Assembly (NCBI GenBank): GCA_015655015.1
Contig: JAATFV010000004.1
Coordinates: 1 to 56,703, forward strand
Direction of reading: 5' to 3'
Source of the DNA: Chitinophagales bacterium
GTDB taxonomy: Bacteria > Bacteroidota > Bacteroidia > Chitinophagales > Chitinophagaceae
Length of the DNA stretch: 56,703 nucleotides
In this document: positions 7,155-16,699 of the stretch, in pieces
Position numbering within the stretch: the stretch's first letter is position 1
How the letters are laid out: each line of letters begins with the position of its first letter
Notes under the pieces: generated by a model
Seen by the model: the letters and a program-made list of their open reading frames with translations, nothing else
Databases searched by the model: none
What the model was told of the DNA's origin: nothing
Translations under genes and position numbers: made by a program

Positions 7155-7973
7155 TCAATGTCCGTGAGCTTCTGCGGAAACCTTTTTCCATGTCTCAAAT
7201 TCAGCAAGGCGGTCCTGGTAAACCTGTTTAACTGCGGGATAAGCAACTTTGCCTAAAAGAAAATGCAAAGGCGGTGTTGGGCTGTCTATTAAGGATAATA
7301 CGGCGGCAGCAGTTGCTTCGGGTTTGCCCCAGCTATCGGGTGTTGCTGCTTCGAAAAATGCCTTCTTAACCGGTGCGTAAGCTTCGTTGGCCTCTGTTTG
7401 AAAAGCCGATGCGCCTGACCAGTCCGTTGAGAAGCCATTTGGTTCGATTAAGCTCACTTTTATTCCAAAGCTGCTAACTTCGGTAGCCAGTGTTTCGCTT
7501 AAGCCATTTACCGCATATTTCGAGGCGTTATACAAACCTAAAACCGGCAGGCTTATCAGTCCCAGGAAACTTGAGACCTGGATGATATGACCGCTTCGCT
7601 GTTCCCTCATAACCGGCAAAATTGCCTGTGTTACCCAGAGTACACCAAAAAAGTTGGTTTCCATCTGGGCGCGCGCCTGTTGCTCTGTGGTTTCTTCAAT
7701 AGCGCCAAACAAACCAAAACCAGCGTTATTAATAAGTACATCGATCTTTCCAAAATGTTCCTTTGCTTTTTGCACTGCTGCAAAACATGCGGCGCGGTCG
7801 TTGACATCCAGTTGTATGGGAAATACGGCATCGCCATATTGCTGCACCAGGTCCTTAAGGTGATCGGGATTCCTGGCAGTTGCGGCAACTTTATCGCCAC
7901 GTTCTAATAATGCTTTTGCCCATATTTTACCAAAACCCTTTGATGCACCCGTGATTAAAATAATTTTCGACAT
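7155..7973 (-). CDS. SDR-family NAD(P)-dependent oxidoreductase
   Basis: 272 aa from the ATG at 7973. The frame stays open further upstream, but the protein motif begins at MSKIILITGASKGFG, the Rossmann TGxxxGxG cofactor loop, so the longer start is rejected. It has NNAG at about 85-88 and the catalytic Ser with YNASKYAVNG (Tyr-xxx-Lys) at about 150-160. Length fits classical SDRs. An Arg after the first strand (ATARN) suggests NADP(H), but this is not certain. Role: a cytosolic dehydrogenase/reductase of unknown substrate. A TACCTTTG box lies about 32 bp upstream of the start. It is followed by an AraC regulator. Confidence 0.93.
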   Translation of the reverse strand: MSKIILITGASKGFGKIWAKALLERGDKVAATARNPDHLKDLVQQYGDAVFPIQLDVNDRAACFAAVQKAKEHFGKIDVLINNAGFGLFGAIEETTEQQARAQMETNFFGVLWVTQAILPVMREQRSGHIIQVSSFLGLISLPVLGLYNASKYAVNGLSETLATEVSSFGIKVSLIEPNGFSTDWSGASAFQTEANEAYAPVKKAFFEAATPDSWGKPEATAAAVLSLIDSPTPPLHFLLGKVAYPAVKQVYQDRLAEFETWKKVSAEAHGH

Positions 7974-8004
7974 GATTAAGTTGTTAATTGTTATTAATAG
8001 GATA

Positions 8005-8012
8005 CAAAGGTA
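8005..8012 (-). promoter_or_regulatory. -7 box for the SDR gene
   Basis: TACCTTTG on the minus strand matches TAnnTTTG, about 32 bp upstream of the SDR start codon. No clear TTTG is present at -33. Confidence 0.45.
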
Positions 8013-8272
8013 TTTGGGCGGGACGAAGCGGGTTAGTACAAAACACGGAATCATTGACACATTTCCATGCCTGAAGACAAGAAGCCTGTCACGGGGTATA
8101 TTGACAGAAATGGAATATTGGTGATGGCTGCAGGGACAGCGCCGAAATGGCAAGAGACAGACAGGTCTGGCAGAAAAGTTAGCGATAAGAGGCTTTTTTC
8201 TTACTTTAGCTCAAAACCATTTCCCTGCTTACTCCTGATGTAATATATAATGAAGCCCTGATCCTGTCGCGT

Positions 8273-8827
8273 GTGCAGCAGGGCGACGAGGAAGCATTCG
8301 CCTGGCTTTTGAAGAGGCATGCGGGCAATCTCTATGCCCAGGCACTTGCCTATACCAAGTCGTCGGAAGTGGCCCAGGACATTGTGCAGGATGTTTTTTT
8401 AAAGGTATGGGCCGGGCGTGCCGGGTTGGGAAAGATTACCAGCTTTGAGGATTATCTTTTTATCACGGCGCGCAACCGTATCATTTCGGTGATGCGCAAA
8501 AGGCTTACGCTGCCGGTTACCGACGGCATGGAGGAGCTGATTTCGGAGAATAGTCCTTCGGCCGAACAACAGCTGTCGTTAAAGCAGGCGGAGATGATCC
8601 TTGAAAAGGGCATAACATTAATGCCGCCCCAGCGTCAGCTGATATTTAAGATGAGCCGTCGGGAAGGACTTAGCTATGCGGAGATCGGCGAGCGCCTGGG
8701 CATCTCCCCATCGACCGTAAAAGGCCATATTATACAGGCTCTCAATTTCCTGCGCGACCATTTTCGTAACCATGGCGAGCTGCCCGCCGGGCTCATTTTG
8801 CTGCTTCATTTTATACACCAGCGCTGA
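8273..8827 (+). CDS. ECF-type RNA polymerase sigma factor (locus 1)
   Basis: 184 aa from a GTG. Region 2 contains QDIVQDVFLKVW (about 40-51), the usual sigma-70 region 2.2 motif. Region 4 has LSYAEIGERLGISPSTVKGHI (about 130-150). The true start is uncertain. The in-frame sequence upstream of the GTG encodes NEALILSRV, which matches the usual N-terminus before QGDEEAF, but no ATG, GTG or TTG precedes it in frame. An alternative initiator such as CTG at 8225 or 8258 is possible. Role: directs transcription of the SusCD locus downstream, controlled by the adjacent FecR. A 23-bp duplication covers its stop codon. Confidence 0.9.
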   Translation: MQQGDEEAFAWLLKRHAGNLYAQALAYTKSSEVAQDIVQDVFLKVWAGRAGLGKITSFEDYLFITARNRIISVMRKRLTLPVTDGMEELISENSPSAEQQLSLKQAEMILEKGITLMPPQRQLIFKMSRREGLSYAEIGERLGISPSTVKGHIIQALNFLRDHFRNHGELPAGLILLLHFIHQR

Positions 8828-8854
8828 TTCCTGTCATACACCAGCGCTGATTCC
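8813..8854 (+). repeat. 23-bp tandem duplication across the sigma stop codon
   Basis: The 19-nt sequence ATACACCAGCGCTGATTCC occurs at 8813-8831 and again at 8836-8854. The first copy encodes the last four residues (IHQR) and the stop of the sigma factor; the second is an untranslated copy. Confidence 0.85.
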
Positions 8855-8943
8855 CGAAAAAATCTACCTTTTTTTGTAACACGACCAGCCCGAAAGACCT
8901 GCTGATGCGTCTTTAATCAAAGGACAGGTCTAAACCATTTGTT

Positions 8944-10107
8944 ATGGATGAGGTGCTTCTCAGAAATTTGCTTGACAAATATCTTACCGGTGAGCTCTCC
9001 GAGCAGGACAGGACCGGACTATTGCGATTGCTGGAACAGCCAGGACACCATGCCTTGCTGGAGGAGATCCTTACCCGTGAATTCAGGGAACACCGGTTTG
9101 ATGAAGGCGGCCATGAAGTCCTCATCAGCAGGATAGAAGCTCATGTGCGCACCCGCATCGCGACGGCGCCTACAGCGAAAATGGTATATTTAAAACGATG
9201 GGCCGTTGCTGCAGCTCTCGTGTTGCTGGCGGGTGCGGGATATTTCCTGGCCACCAAAAGGCCGCATAACAAGCTTACGCCTGAAATTGCAGCAAGCGCC
9301 GAACGAATGGAGCCAGGCGGCAATAAAGCCATCCTCACACTGGGTGATGGCAAGCGGATCGATGTGGGGGATGCATCAAACGGTGAATTGGCTGTGCAGG
9401 GTAAAACAAAGATCATGAAGTCTGATAATGGCCGGTTGTTATACACAGCTGGGGATATTGCCGGCCAGGAGGTAGCTATGAATACCCTGACGACGCCCCG
9501 GGGCGGCATCTTCCAGGTAGGATTGCCGGATGGTACGCAGGTGTGGCTGAATGCGGGCTCGTCCATCAGCTATCCAACGGCGTTTGCCGGTAAACAACGG
9601 CAGGTAAGCGTTACCGGAGAGGCTTATTTTGAAGTGGCTAAAGACAAAACAAAACCCTTTGAAGTAAGTGTGAACCATATGCGCATTGAAGTGCTGGGGA
9701 CTCATTTTAATGTGAATGCCTACGATAATGAAGACAACATGAAGACCACCTTGCTGGAAGGGAGCATTGAGCTCATCAACGGTCCCTATCATTCCTTATT
9801 AAAGCCGGGTCAACAGGCGCAATCAGGAAAGAACGACAAGATCACTGTGCTGCAGCCGGAGGATATGCTGCAAACAATTGCATGGAAAAACGGGTTTTTC
9901 AATTTCACCAATGCTGATCTTCCGGCGATCATGCGGCAGCTGGAGAGATGGTATGACATCGAGGTGCGTTTTGAAGGACCTGTTCCGCAGCGTCGCTTCC
10001 AGGGTGAATTACCCCGGAATTTAAGGCTGGGTGAAATACTAAATGTATTGAGAGGTGTAAATATCAAATATGAAATGAAAGGAAAACTGCTTATTATAGA
10101 AAGTTAG
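8944..10107 (+). CDS. FecR-domain anti-sigma factor (locus 1)
   Basis: 387 aa. The N-terminal cytoplasmic part (about 1-75) contains the sigma-binding region with LLDKYLTGELSEQ. A single membrane helix follows (about 80-100, WAVAAALVLLAGAGYFLA), and then a periplasmic FecR domain. Typical FecR phrases are TPRGGIFQVGLPDGTQVWLN, SYPTAFAGKQRQVSVTGEAYFEV and EVLGTHFNVNAY. The C-terminal STN-like DUF4974 domain includes WKNGFFNFTNADLP and the INVLRG-type end. Role: holds the ECF sigma at the membrane and releases it when the SusC receptor with an STN domain is engaged. It lies 116 bp after the sigma gene. Confidence 0.94.
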   Translation: MDEVLLRNLLDKYLTGELSEQDRTGLLRLLEQPGHHALLEEILTREFREHRFDEGGHEVLISRIEAHVRTRIATAPTAKMVYLKRWAVAAALVLLAGAGYFLATKRPHNKLTPEIAASAERMEPGGNKAILTLGDGKRIDVGDASNGELAVQGKTKIMKSDNGRLLYTAGDIAGQEVAMNTLTTPRGGIFQVGLPDGTQVWLNAGSSISYPTAFAGKQRQVSVTGEAYFEVAKDKTKPFEVSVNHMRIEVLGTHFNVNAYDNEDNMKTTLLEGSIELINGPYHSLLKPGQQAQSGKNDKITVLQPEDMLQTIAWKNGFFNFTNADLPAIMRQLERWYDIEVRFEGPVPQRRFQGELPRNLRLGEILNVLRGVNIKYEMKGKLLIIES

Positions 10108-10234
10108 TGCCGGCCGGTCCAAACCAAAACCGCCATGGATTAGGTCCCATAGCGGTGGAGTGTTTCGGGCCGACCCAACTAAAATAGGTCCGCTAAGACT
10201 GCTTTTGTTCATCAACCCAAAACGTAACGAAGTT

Positions 10235-13200
10235 ATGCAAAAAACTGCTAACTGTTGCAGCCGGATTTTTATGCGCTGCAACATACCAAAACCCTTTTTA
10301 GTTCTGAAACTGACATTCCTTTTATTGACCATTGCGATGCTGCATGTAGGCGCTTCGGGCCTGTCACAGAGCATCAGTTTTTCGGGAAGAGATGTCCCGT
10401 TGGAAAAAATTTTTGCAGCAGTGAAAAAACAAACCGGCTATGTATTTTTTTATGATCTGAGCGTGGTGCAAAATGCGGCGCCGGTAACGGTGGACGCAAA
10501 AAACCTTCCGCTTGAAAGCTTTTTGCAGCTGGTGTTTAAAGACGGGCGATTTAAATATACGATACAGGGAAGCGCCATCGTGGTGACTGTTGCGGAAGGC
10601 GGGCCGGCTGTACCCAATCCGCCGGCAGCAGAGCGTGTCCCCGTGACCGGCCGGGTAACCGATCAGAACGGCAATCCGCTGACTGGCGCTACCCTGGCGA
10701 TGAAATGGGAAAATGGCATTGTATCTATCGTTACAGACGCCGGCGGGAAATTCAGTTTTTTGGGTCCGGTGGGCCAGACGGTGGAAGTATCTTATGTAGG
10801 CTATAAATCATTCCGGTTCACGATCACCCGGCAAACGCGGGAAGTAAATATAGTCTTGTCGGAATATGCAGCTGTAATGAACGAAGTAACGGTAAGCACG
10901 GGATATCAGACTCTTTCCCGCACAAGAAGTACGGGCGCCATTTCACGTGTGGAGGGCGAGGATATACGGGATAAGTCGGTCAGTACGAACGTGATCGACC
11001 TCCTGGAGGGACAGGTGCAGGGGCTGGCGGTAAATTATGGCGAGGGCAGTGACAAATTCCTGATCCGCGGCGTAAATTCTGTAAACGCCAATCGTTCTCC
11101 TTTGTATGTGCTGGATGGCATACCGATCTCTTACGACGATGTTTCGCGACTGATCAATCCCAATGATGTAGATAACATACAGGTGTTGCGCGATGCCACG
11201 GCAGCGTCCATCTGGGGTGCGCAGGCCGCCAATGGCGTGGTCGTGATCACCACCAAGAAAGGAAAATTGCAGGGACATGTCAAAGTGCAGTATGATGGTT
11301 ATGTTTCATTCAAGGGCCTGCCGGATTACAGCTATCAAAAAATGATGAATTCTTCGCAATTTATCCAGGCTGCGAAGCAGGTGTTCGACCCTGCCACCTA
11401 TCCCTGGGATTATGTCACCACCTTGAACCAGGATTACCAGATACCCGTGGTATTTCCTCATGAGCAGATCCAATACGACCTGAGCCGGGGGGTGATCTCA
11501 CCGGCTGTCGCCGACCAGCGGATGGATTCGCTGGCAGCGCTGAACAATCGCAGCCAGATCGAAAAGAATTTGCTACAGCCGGCGCTGCTCACTAATCACA
11601 GCCTCTCTCTGTCGGGCGGGAACCCTTTTTACAGTTTTTATGGTTCGTTTAACTATACGTCGCAGAAGAACACGGACCGTTCGAACCAGGATAACTATAT
11701 GCTCAACTTAAGACAGAGCTTTGCATTCACCAAAAGTATAAAACTGGATCTCATCACGAACGTGTCGCAACAGGTAAGCAAACAGTTTGTAATCCCTTAT
11801 CTGTCTGTTTTAAATACTTACCTGCCTTATGCGATGTTCAAAGACGGCAATGGCAACGCCCTTTCGCAAAGTTATATGCGGCTGTACAGCGCCTATCAGA
11901 AGAATGCCGAAGATCTCAGCGGCATCAGCCTGGATTATGTTCCGCTGGATGAAGCCAGCCATACCCGCAACAACAGCAATAAAACGCTGACAGCAAGGGT
12001 AAATGCAGGCCTCACCGTTAATTTTTTAAAGAAGTTTACGTTCGAGGGCCGCTATCAATACGAGTCCGGCAATAATAGCAACTATCTTTATTACGACCAG
12101 GACTCTTACTATACCCGCCGGGAACTGGTGAATTTTACGGAGCCCGGGCCCGTGTATCACCTTCCTTCACAAGGCGGTGATTACTTCACCGGAAGCGGGA
12201 CCGCCACGAGCTGGGATGTACGTAACCAATTCACTTACAACAATTCCTGGGATGTACACGATCTCACCGTACTGGCAGGAACGGAGATAAGTGATAAGTT
12301 ATCCAGATCGTCGACCAATCTTTTGCGGGGTTATGATTTTCAAACCATGACCTATACGCCTTATGACGAAAACAGCCTGAGGACCAATGGTGTTGCAGAT
12401 CCGATAATACCGAACCAATATGTCAGCAGCTATCTTTCCGACCCAACCTACACGCAACAGGAGTCCGAAGTTCGTTTTTTCTCGTTGTATGGCAACCTGG
12501 CGTATGCTTTCAAAAAGAAGTATAACCTTAATGCCAGCATCCGTACCGACCAGTCGAATCTTTTTGGCGCTGACATCAGCCAGCAGTATAAACCCATCTG
12601 GTCGGTGGGGGGCAGCTGGCAGATCGACAGGGAAGCCTTCTACCATAGTTCATGGATGAACAATCTGAAACTGCGGGTCACCTATGGTATTGGCGGTAAC
12701 TCGCCGAACCCGGGATCCGGCGGTCCTTATGAGATCATTCAGCCGTGGCCCTCTACCTTTTATTCCAATGTGGGTCAGGGGTACTCCATCCTGCTGCCAT
12801 CCAACAAAAAATTGACATGGGAAAGGACCGCAACGCTGAATGCCGGTGCAGACATTGGCATCCTGGAAAGCAGGGTAACTTTTAGTCTGGATGTTTATCA
12901 CAAGCAAACGAGCAACCTGCTGGGGTATTCCCCATTCGATCCCACCAACGGATGGCCGAGCGGTTATACCAATCTGGGCAATATCGACAATAAAGGTATT
13001 GAAGCTGCGGTGCGTTCGTTGAATGTCGCCGGCAAAGATTTTTCCTGGACTACGGTGTTGAATTTCGGTTATAACAAGAATAAGGTGGTCAAGTTAGGGC
13101 AAACGGTGCCTTTGACGGCTGAGGGTAAACTCAACAGTCTTGGTTTTGTAGAAGGCTATTCCGCCTACAGCATGTTCGCGGTGAAATATGCCGGACTCGA

Positions 13201-13870
13201 TAACCAGGGCGACCCTCAAATTTATACCCGCAAGGGAGATAAGATCAAAATGTCTTCCGATCTAACATTAGATGATGTGAACTATGCCGGTACTACGCAA
13301 CCTTCTTATTATGGCGGCTTAACGAATACTTTCCGGTATAAAAGCTGGCAGCTTTCCTTTTTTATCGTGTATAACTTAGGCTATAAGATGCGATCGTATA
13401 CGGATAATTTCTTTTCCGGACGTCTTATCACCGATATCAACAAATATTTCAACGATCGCTGGCAGCATCCCGGCGATGAAAATAAAACCAATGTTCCCCG
13501 ATATATCTCCAGCGCAGCGACAGATGTGCAAACCCGATCGATAGAGTTTTATGATATGGCCGACATCAACGTGGAGAGCGCTTCCTATGCTAAGATGCGT
13601 GACCTCACCCTTTCGTACAATCTACCACGGACCTGGACGGATAAGTTATCGATGAGCCTATTGAGGATATATGCCCAGGTAAACAATGTGCTGTTATGGA
13701 GAGCCAATAAACAGGGCATCGACCCGGAGTATAACAATCTCCAGAATGGCGCCGGCGGCGGCAGCGGTGCAGGCAGTTCGTTCGGGCAGATCCTGGGTTC
13801 TCTGCAAAATGCGCTGCCCAATAAGATGAAACCCTTTCTGACCTTCGGCCTGAACGTGAGCTTTAAATAA
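10235..13870 (+). CDS. SusC/RagA TonB-linked outer membrane protein (locus 1)
   Basis: 1211 aa from the ATG at 10235 (MQKTANC), chosen because the signal helix LKLTFLLLTIAMLHV follows it as in other Bacteroidota SusC proteins; the frame opens earlier at 10160. Domains in order: STN (about 55-110, FSGRDVPLEKIFAAVKKQTG), CarboxypepD_reg-like (about 130-220, VTGRVTDQNGNPLTGATL), plug (about 225-340, SLYVLDGIPI region and DATAASIWGAQAANGVVVIT), then a 22-strand barrel to the C-terminus (last residues NVSFK, ending in an aromatic). Role: TonB-dependent import of a ligand delivered by the SusD partner. The STN domain indicates signalling to FecR. The substrate is unknown; no glycoside hydrolase lies nearby. 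Confidence 0.96.
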   Translation: MQKTANCCSRIFMRCNIPKPFLVLKLTFLLLTIAMLHVGASGLSQSISFSGRDVPLEKIFAAVKKQTGYVFFYDLSVVQNAAPVTVDAKNLPLESFLQLVFKDGRFKYTIQGSAIVVTVAEGGPAVPNPPAAERVPVTGRVTDQNGNPLTGATLAMKWENGIVSIVTDAGGKFSFLGPVGQTVEVSYVGYKSFRFTITRQTREVNIVLSEYAAVMNEVTVSTGYQTLSRTRSTGAISRVEGEDIRDKSVSTNVIDLLEGQVQGLAVNYGEGSDKFLIRGVNSVNANRSPLYVLDGIPISYDDVSRLINPNDVDNIQVLRDATAASIWGAQAANGVVVITTKKGKLQGHVKVQYDGYVSFKGLPDYSYQKMMNSSQFIQAAKQVFDPATYPWDYVTTLNQDYQIPVVFPHEQIQYDLSRGVISPAVADQRMDSLAALNNRSQIEKNLLQPALLTNHSLSLSGGNPFYSFYGSFNYTSQKNTDRSNQDNYMLNLRQSFAFTKSIKLDLITNVSQQVSKQFVIPYLSVLNTYLPYAMFKDGNGNALSQSYMRLYSAYQKNAEDLSGISLDYVPLDEASHTRNNSNKTLTARVNAGLTVNFLKKFTFEGRYQYESGNNSNYLYYDQDSYYTRRELVNFTEPGPVYHLPSQGGDYFTGSGTATSWDVRNQFTYNNSWDVHDLTVLAGTEISDKLSRSSTNLLRGYDFQTMTYTPYDENSLRTNGVADPIIPNQYVSSYLSDPTYTQQESEVRFFSLYGNLAYAFKKKYNLNASIRTDQSNLFGADISQQYKPIWSVGGSWQIDREAFYHSSWMNNLKLRVTYGIGGNSPNPGSGGPYEIIQPWPSTFYSNVGQGYSILLPSNKKLTWERTATLNAGADIGILESRVTFSLDVYHKQTSNLLGYSPFDPTNGWPSGYTNLGNIDNKGIEAAVRSLNVAGKDFSWTTVLNFGYNKNKVVKLGQTVPLTAEGKLNSLGFVEGYSAYSMFAVKYAGLDNQGDPQIYTRKGDKIKMSSDLTLDDVNYAGTTQPSYYGGLTNTFRYKSWQLSFFIVYNLGYKMRSYTDNFFSGRLITDINKYFNDRWQHPGDENKTNVPRYISSAATDVQTRSIEFYDMADINVESASYAKMRDLTLSYNLPRTWTDKLSMSLLRIYAQVNNVLLWRANKQGIDPEYNNLQNGAGGGSGAGSSFGQILGSLQNALPNKMKPFLTFGLNVSFK

Positions 13871-13887
13871 TTCTAAAAGGAAAATTC

Positions 13888-15318
13888 ATGAAACACTCTA
13901 TAAAAGAGACTATTGCGATCGTACTGCTGCTGACCGTTATGGCAGGCTGCAGGAAGTATCTCGACGTCAAACCAAAAGGGATCGATACTCCAACCACCAT
14001 CGATCAGTTCAATGGGTTGTTCAACAATACTTCATTGATTGGTTTTGGAAATTACCAGATCGGGCAGGGAGGGATCAGTCCTGGCGATGCAGCTAACCTG
14101 AGTATTTTTTTATCCGATGAAACCTATACCACTGCGCCTTATAACAGTTTTCTCGCTTCCAGCTACCAGCATGGATACCAGTGGGCGCCTGATGTATACC
14201 TGCCCAATCAGAATGCTGCCGAATGGTCGGCCTTTTATGAAGAGAACTATACTTATAACGTGATTGCGGATAATGTGATGAGCGCCACTGACGGGACCGA
14301 TCTTCAGAAAAAGCAATTATTGGCCGAAGCGAGGGCCAACCGGGCGTACCTGCATTTGATGTTGGTGAACTACTTTGGCAAACCTTATGCTGCAACTACT
14401 GCTTCTTCCGACCCGGGTGTGCCCATCATTACGGTGGCGGCGGCATCAGCGCCTTCGGGACCGCGGGCAACAGTACAGCAGGTGTACGATTTTGTGACCA
14501 GTGAGCTCAGCGCTGCAATTCCTGATCTTCCGGAAAATACCGTCAATCGGCTGCGCCTGTATAAACCCGCCGCGGAGTATATGTTGGGCGAGACGTATTT
14601 CCTGATGGGTAAATACGATAGTGCGCTCATCGAACTGAAGGCTTGCCAGGACTTGTTGTCTTCCAGTGCCGCATCCATGCAATTGTATGATTACAATGTA
14701 GTTATGCCGCAGTGGCTGCCGCCATTTCCCAATTATCCGCCAACGGTGCCTACTCCTCCCAATTATACGGAAGCCATTTGTCAGCGTCAGGTTGCCGTTG
14801 GTAACTTCAGGGGTTCGGCATTCCTGAATCCTGGTTACGATTTGTACGACGCTGCCGATTTGCGGCTGTATTTCTTTTCCAGGACCGATTTCTCGGGATC
14901 TACCGCCTATCCGGCCTGGTCCCGGTCGGGGCCTTACGAGGTGAACATAGGTCCTTCACTACCGGGCCTGTACCTAATGCTTGCCGAATGTAAGGCCAGG
15001 CAGGGCGATATAACGGGAGGAAATGCAGACGTAACGACACTGAGAGAACATCGCATGCCCGCTGCGGTAGCCGATGTTGCGATCAATGACCGGGATTCGC
15101 TGATCCGTTTCATTGTAAAGGAACGATACCGGGAGTATGCGTTGACCGGAAAAAACTGGTTCGATGTGAGAAGGCTGTGGAACGATCCGTTGTTCCATGG
15201 AAAGACGTATACACACACCGATAACGGCGGGACGTATACACTTACGGAAGACAGGCTGGTGCTGAAAGTACCACCGCTGATTATCGGTTATAATCCCGGT
15301 ATGCCCGACAACCCCTGA
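13888..15318 (+). CDS. SusD/RagB lipoprotein (locus 1)
   Basis: 476 aa. Lipoprotein signal peptide with lipobox VMAGC (Cys at about residue 21), giving an outer-membrane surface lipoprotein. It contains the SusD_RagB TPR-rich core with AEARANRAYLHLMLVNYFGK (about 147-166) and a C-terminal segment with RDSLIRFIVKERYREYALTGKNWFDVRRLW. It starts 17 bp after the SusC stop, so the two are one transcript. Role: binds substrate and acts as a lid over the SusC barrel. The C-terminal part (PLIIGYNPGMPDNP) is typical of the family. Confidence 0.95.
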   Translation: MKHSIKETIAIVLLLTVMAGCRKYLDVKPKGIDTPTTIDQFNGLFNNTSLIGFGNYQIGQGGISPGDAANLSIFLSDETYTTAPYNSFLASSYQHGYQWAPDVYLPNQNAAEWSAFYEENYTYNVIADNVMSATDGTDLQKKQLLAEARANRAYLHLMLVNYFGKPYAATTASSDPGVPIITVAAASAPSGPRATVQQVYDFVTSELSAAIPDLPENTVNRLRLYKPAAEYMLGETYFLMGKYDSALIELKACQDLLSSSAASMQLYDYNVVMPQWLPPFPNYPPTVPTPPNYTEAICQRQVAVGNFRGSAFLNPGYDLYDAADLRLYFFSRTDFSGSTAYPAWSRSGPYEVNIGPSLPGLYLMLAECKARQGDITGGNADVTTLREHRMPAAVADVAINDRDSLIRFIVKERYREYALTGKNWFDVRRLWNDPLFHGKTYTHTDNGGTYTLTEDRLVLKVPPLIIGYNPGMPDNP

Positions 15319-15363
15319 TCTTTAATTAAATAAATATTTTAAAACAGTATAAAAAGATACACC

Positions 15364-16683
15364 ATGAAAAGAATATTCACGTTGAGCGCACTTGCAGTTC
15401 TGATAGGTTGTTCCGCCGGTTCACAGCCAGCCTCTCCGGCTACTGCCTCTCCGACTACAGCCTCTATGAAAGAAGATCAGCACTCCGGATTTACCGTAAC
15501 GGGGCAAATCAAAGGCATGTCCGGCGGCAGCCTTTATCTGACCAATGCCCAGGAGCGGGACGGACGGCCCAGGGAGATCCCTGTCGATGCGAATGGACAT
15601 TTTGAATGTAAAGATACCGTAACTAAATCCTCCCCCGGCGAATTCAGCCTCATGGATCCATCGGGAATCACTCTTTTTAAGGGGGGGGCCGGCATGGGGA
15701 TCCTAATGACATTTTTTGCCCAAAACGGAGATCATATCAAGATCAGCAGCGATCAAAAAACATTCGATCTGGCCGATGTAAGCGGTAATGTTTATAATGA
15801 CCAGCTGATGGAATTAAAGAATGCGATAAAGGAGCCGGCGATCAGGGAAAAAGCGATCTGGGACCAGGTGCTCGCGCTCAGGAAGCAGAGAGATCCGGCC
15901 AATAATACGAAGATCGAGGAATTGAGCAATTCGACCGATCCTTATGAAAAGCAAATTGCGGACGTCAAAAGGGATTTTGTTGCTCGTCATCCGGACTATC
16001 TGGCCAGCGGCATGGCGTTGTCGCAGCTCTTTGGAAAGATTCCCCTTGGTGAAATGGAGAAATTATATGCTTCTTTGTCAGCGAATGTAAAGGCTACTCC
16101 CAGCGGCGACAATGTTGCAGACGGTATTGGTCTGGGCAGGGCCGAAGAAAATGCGGAAGCAGGTAAAGCAGCAGCAGATTTTGTAAAGAATGACATGGAC
16201 GGGCATCCTGTCAGGTTATCCGACTACAAGGGAAAATATGTGCTGCTGGATTTCTGGGGTTCGTGGTGTGGTCCCTGCCGGGCCAGCCATCCGCACCTGA
16301 AAGAGATTAACGGGAAATATGGTCCCAGGGGCCTGGTCGTTATCGGGATCGCTGAAGAACGGACCGAAAATAAAACTGCCTGGCTGAAGGCGATCAAGGA
16401 GGATGGACTTCCCTGGACACAGATCATGAATGAAGAAGGAAAAAAACAGTCGGATGTGGTACAACTCTATGGAATAAAGGGATTCCCTACCAAGATACTC
16501 ATCGGCCCGGATGGAAAAATCATCGTTCGCGTGGAAGGCGCTACTGAGACCGGAGGGACCGTTGCTCATGATGCTGCCGGATCGTCTGCCACATCGTCTG
16601 CGTCCTCTTCATCCAATGATGAAGGCAGTAAGGCGCCTGCTTCACGGCTGGATACAAAATTGCGTGAAATTTTCAAAAGCTAA
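15364..16683 (+). CDS. TlpA-like thioredoxin lipoprotein with DUF4369 (first of tandem pair)
   Basis: 439 aa. Lipoprotein signal peptide with VLIGC. An N-terminal DUF4369 domain (about 40-190) includes FTVTGQIKGMSGGSLYL. The C-terminal thioredoxin/AhpC-TSA domain (about 275-395) has LLDFWGSWCGPCRASHPHLK; WCGPC is the redox-active CxxC. The cis-Pro loop is KGFPTKILIGPDGKI. After it lies an unusual low-complexity Ser/Ala/Thr tail (about 400-425, SSATSSASSSSNDEGS). Role: periplasmic thiol-disulfide reductase. It sits 45 bp after the SusD gene and 16 bp before a second TlpA, so it belongs to the uptake operon. Its target protein is unknown. Confidence 0.92.
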   Translation: MKRIFTLSALAVLIGCSAGSQPASPATASPTTASMKEDQHSGFTVTGQIKGMSGGSLYLTNAQERDGRPREIPVDANGHFECKDTVTKSSPGEFSLMDPSGITLFKGGAGMGILMTFFAQNGDHIKISSDQKTFDLADVSGNVYNDQLMELKNAIKEPAIREKAIWDQVLALRKQRDPANNTKIEELSNSTDPYEKQIADVKRDFVARHPDYLASGMALSQLFGKIPLGEMEKLYASLSANVKATPSGDNVADGIGLGRAEENAEAGKAAADFVKNDMDGHPVRLSDYKGKYVLLDFWGSWCGPCRASHPHLKEINGKYGPRGLVVIGIAEERTENKTAWLKAIKEDGLPWTQIMNEEGKKQSDVVQLYGIKGFPTKILIGPDGKIIVRVEGATETGGTVAHDAAGSSATSSASSSSNDEGSKAPASRLDTKLREIFKS

Positions 16684-16699
16684 AAGTCAATTACATCTC

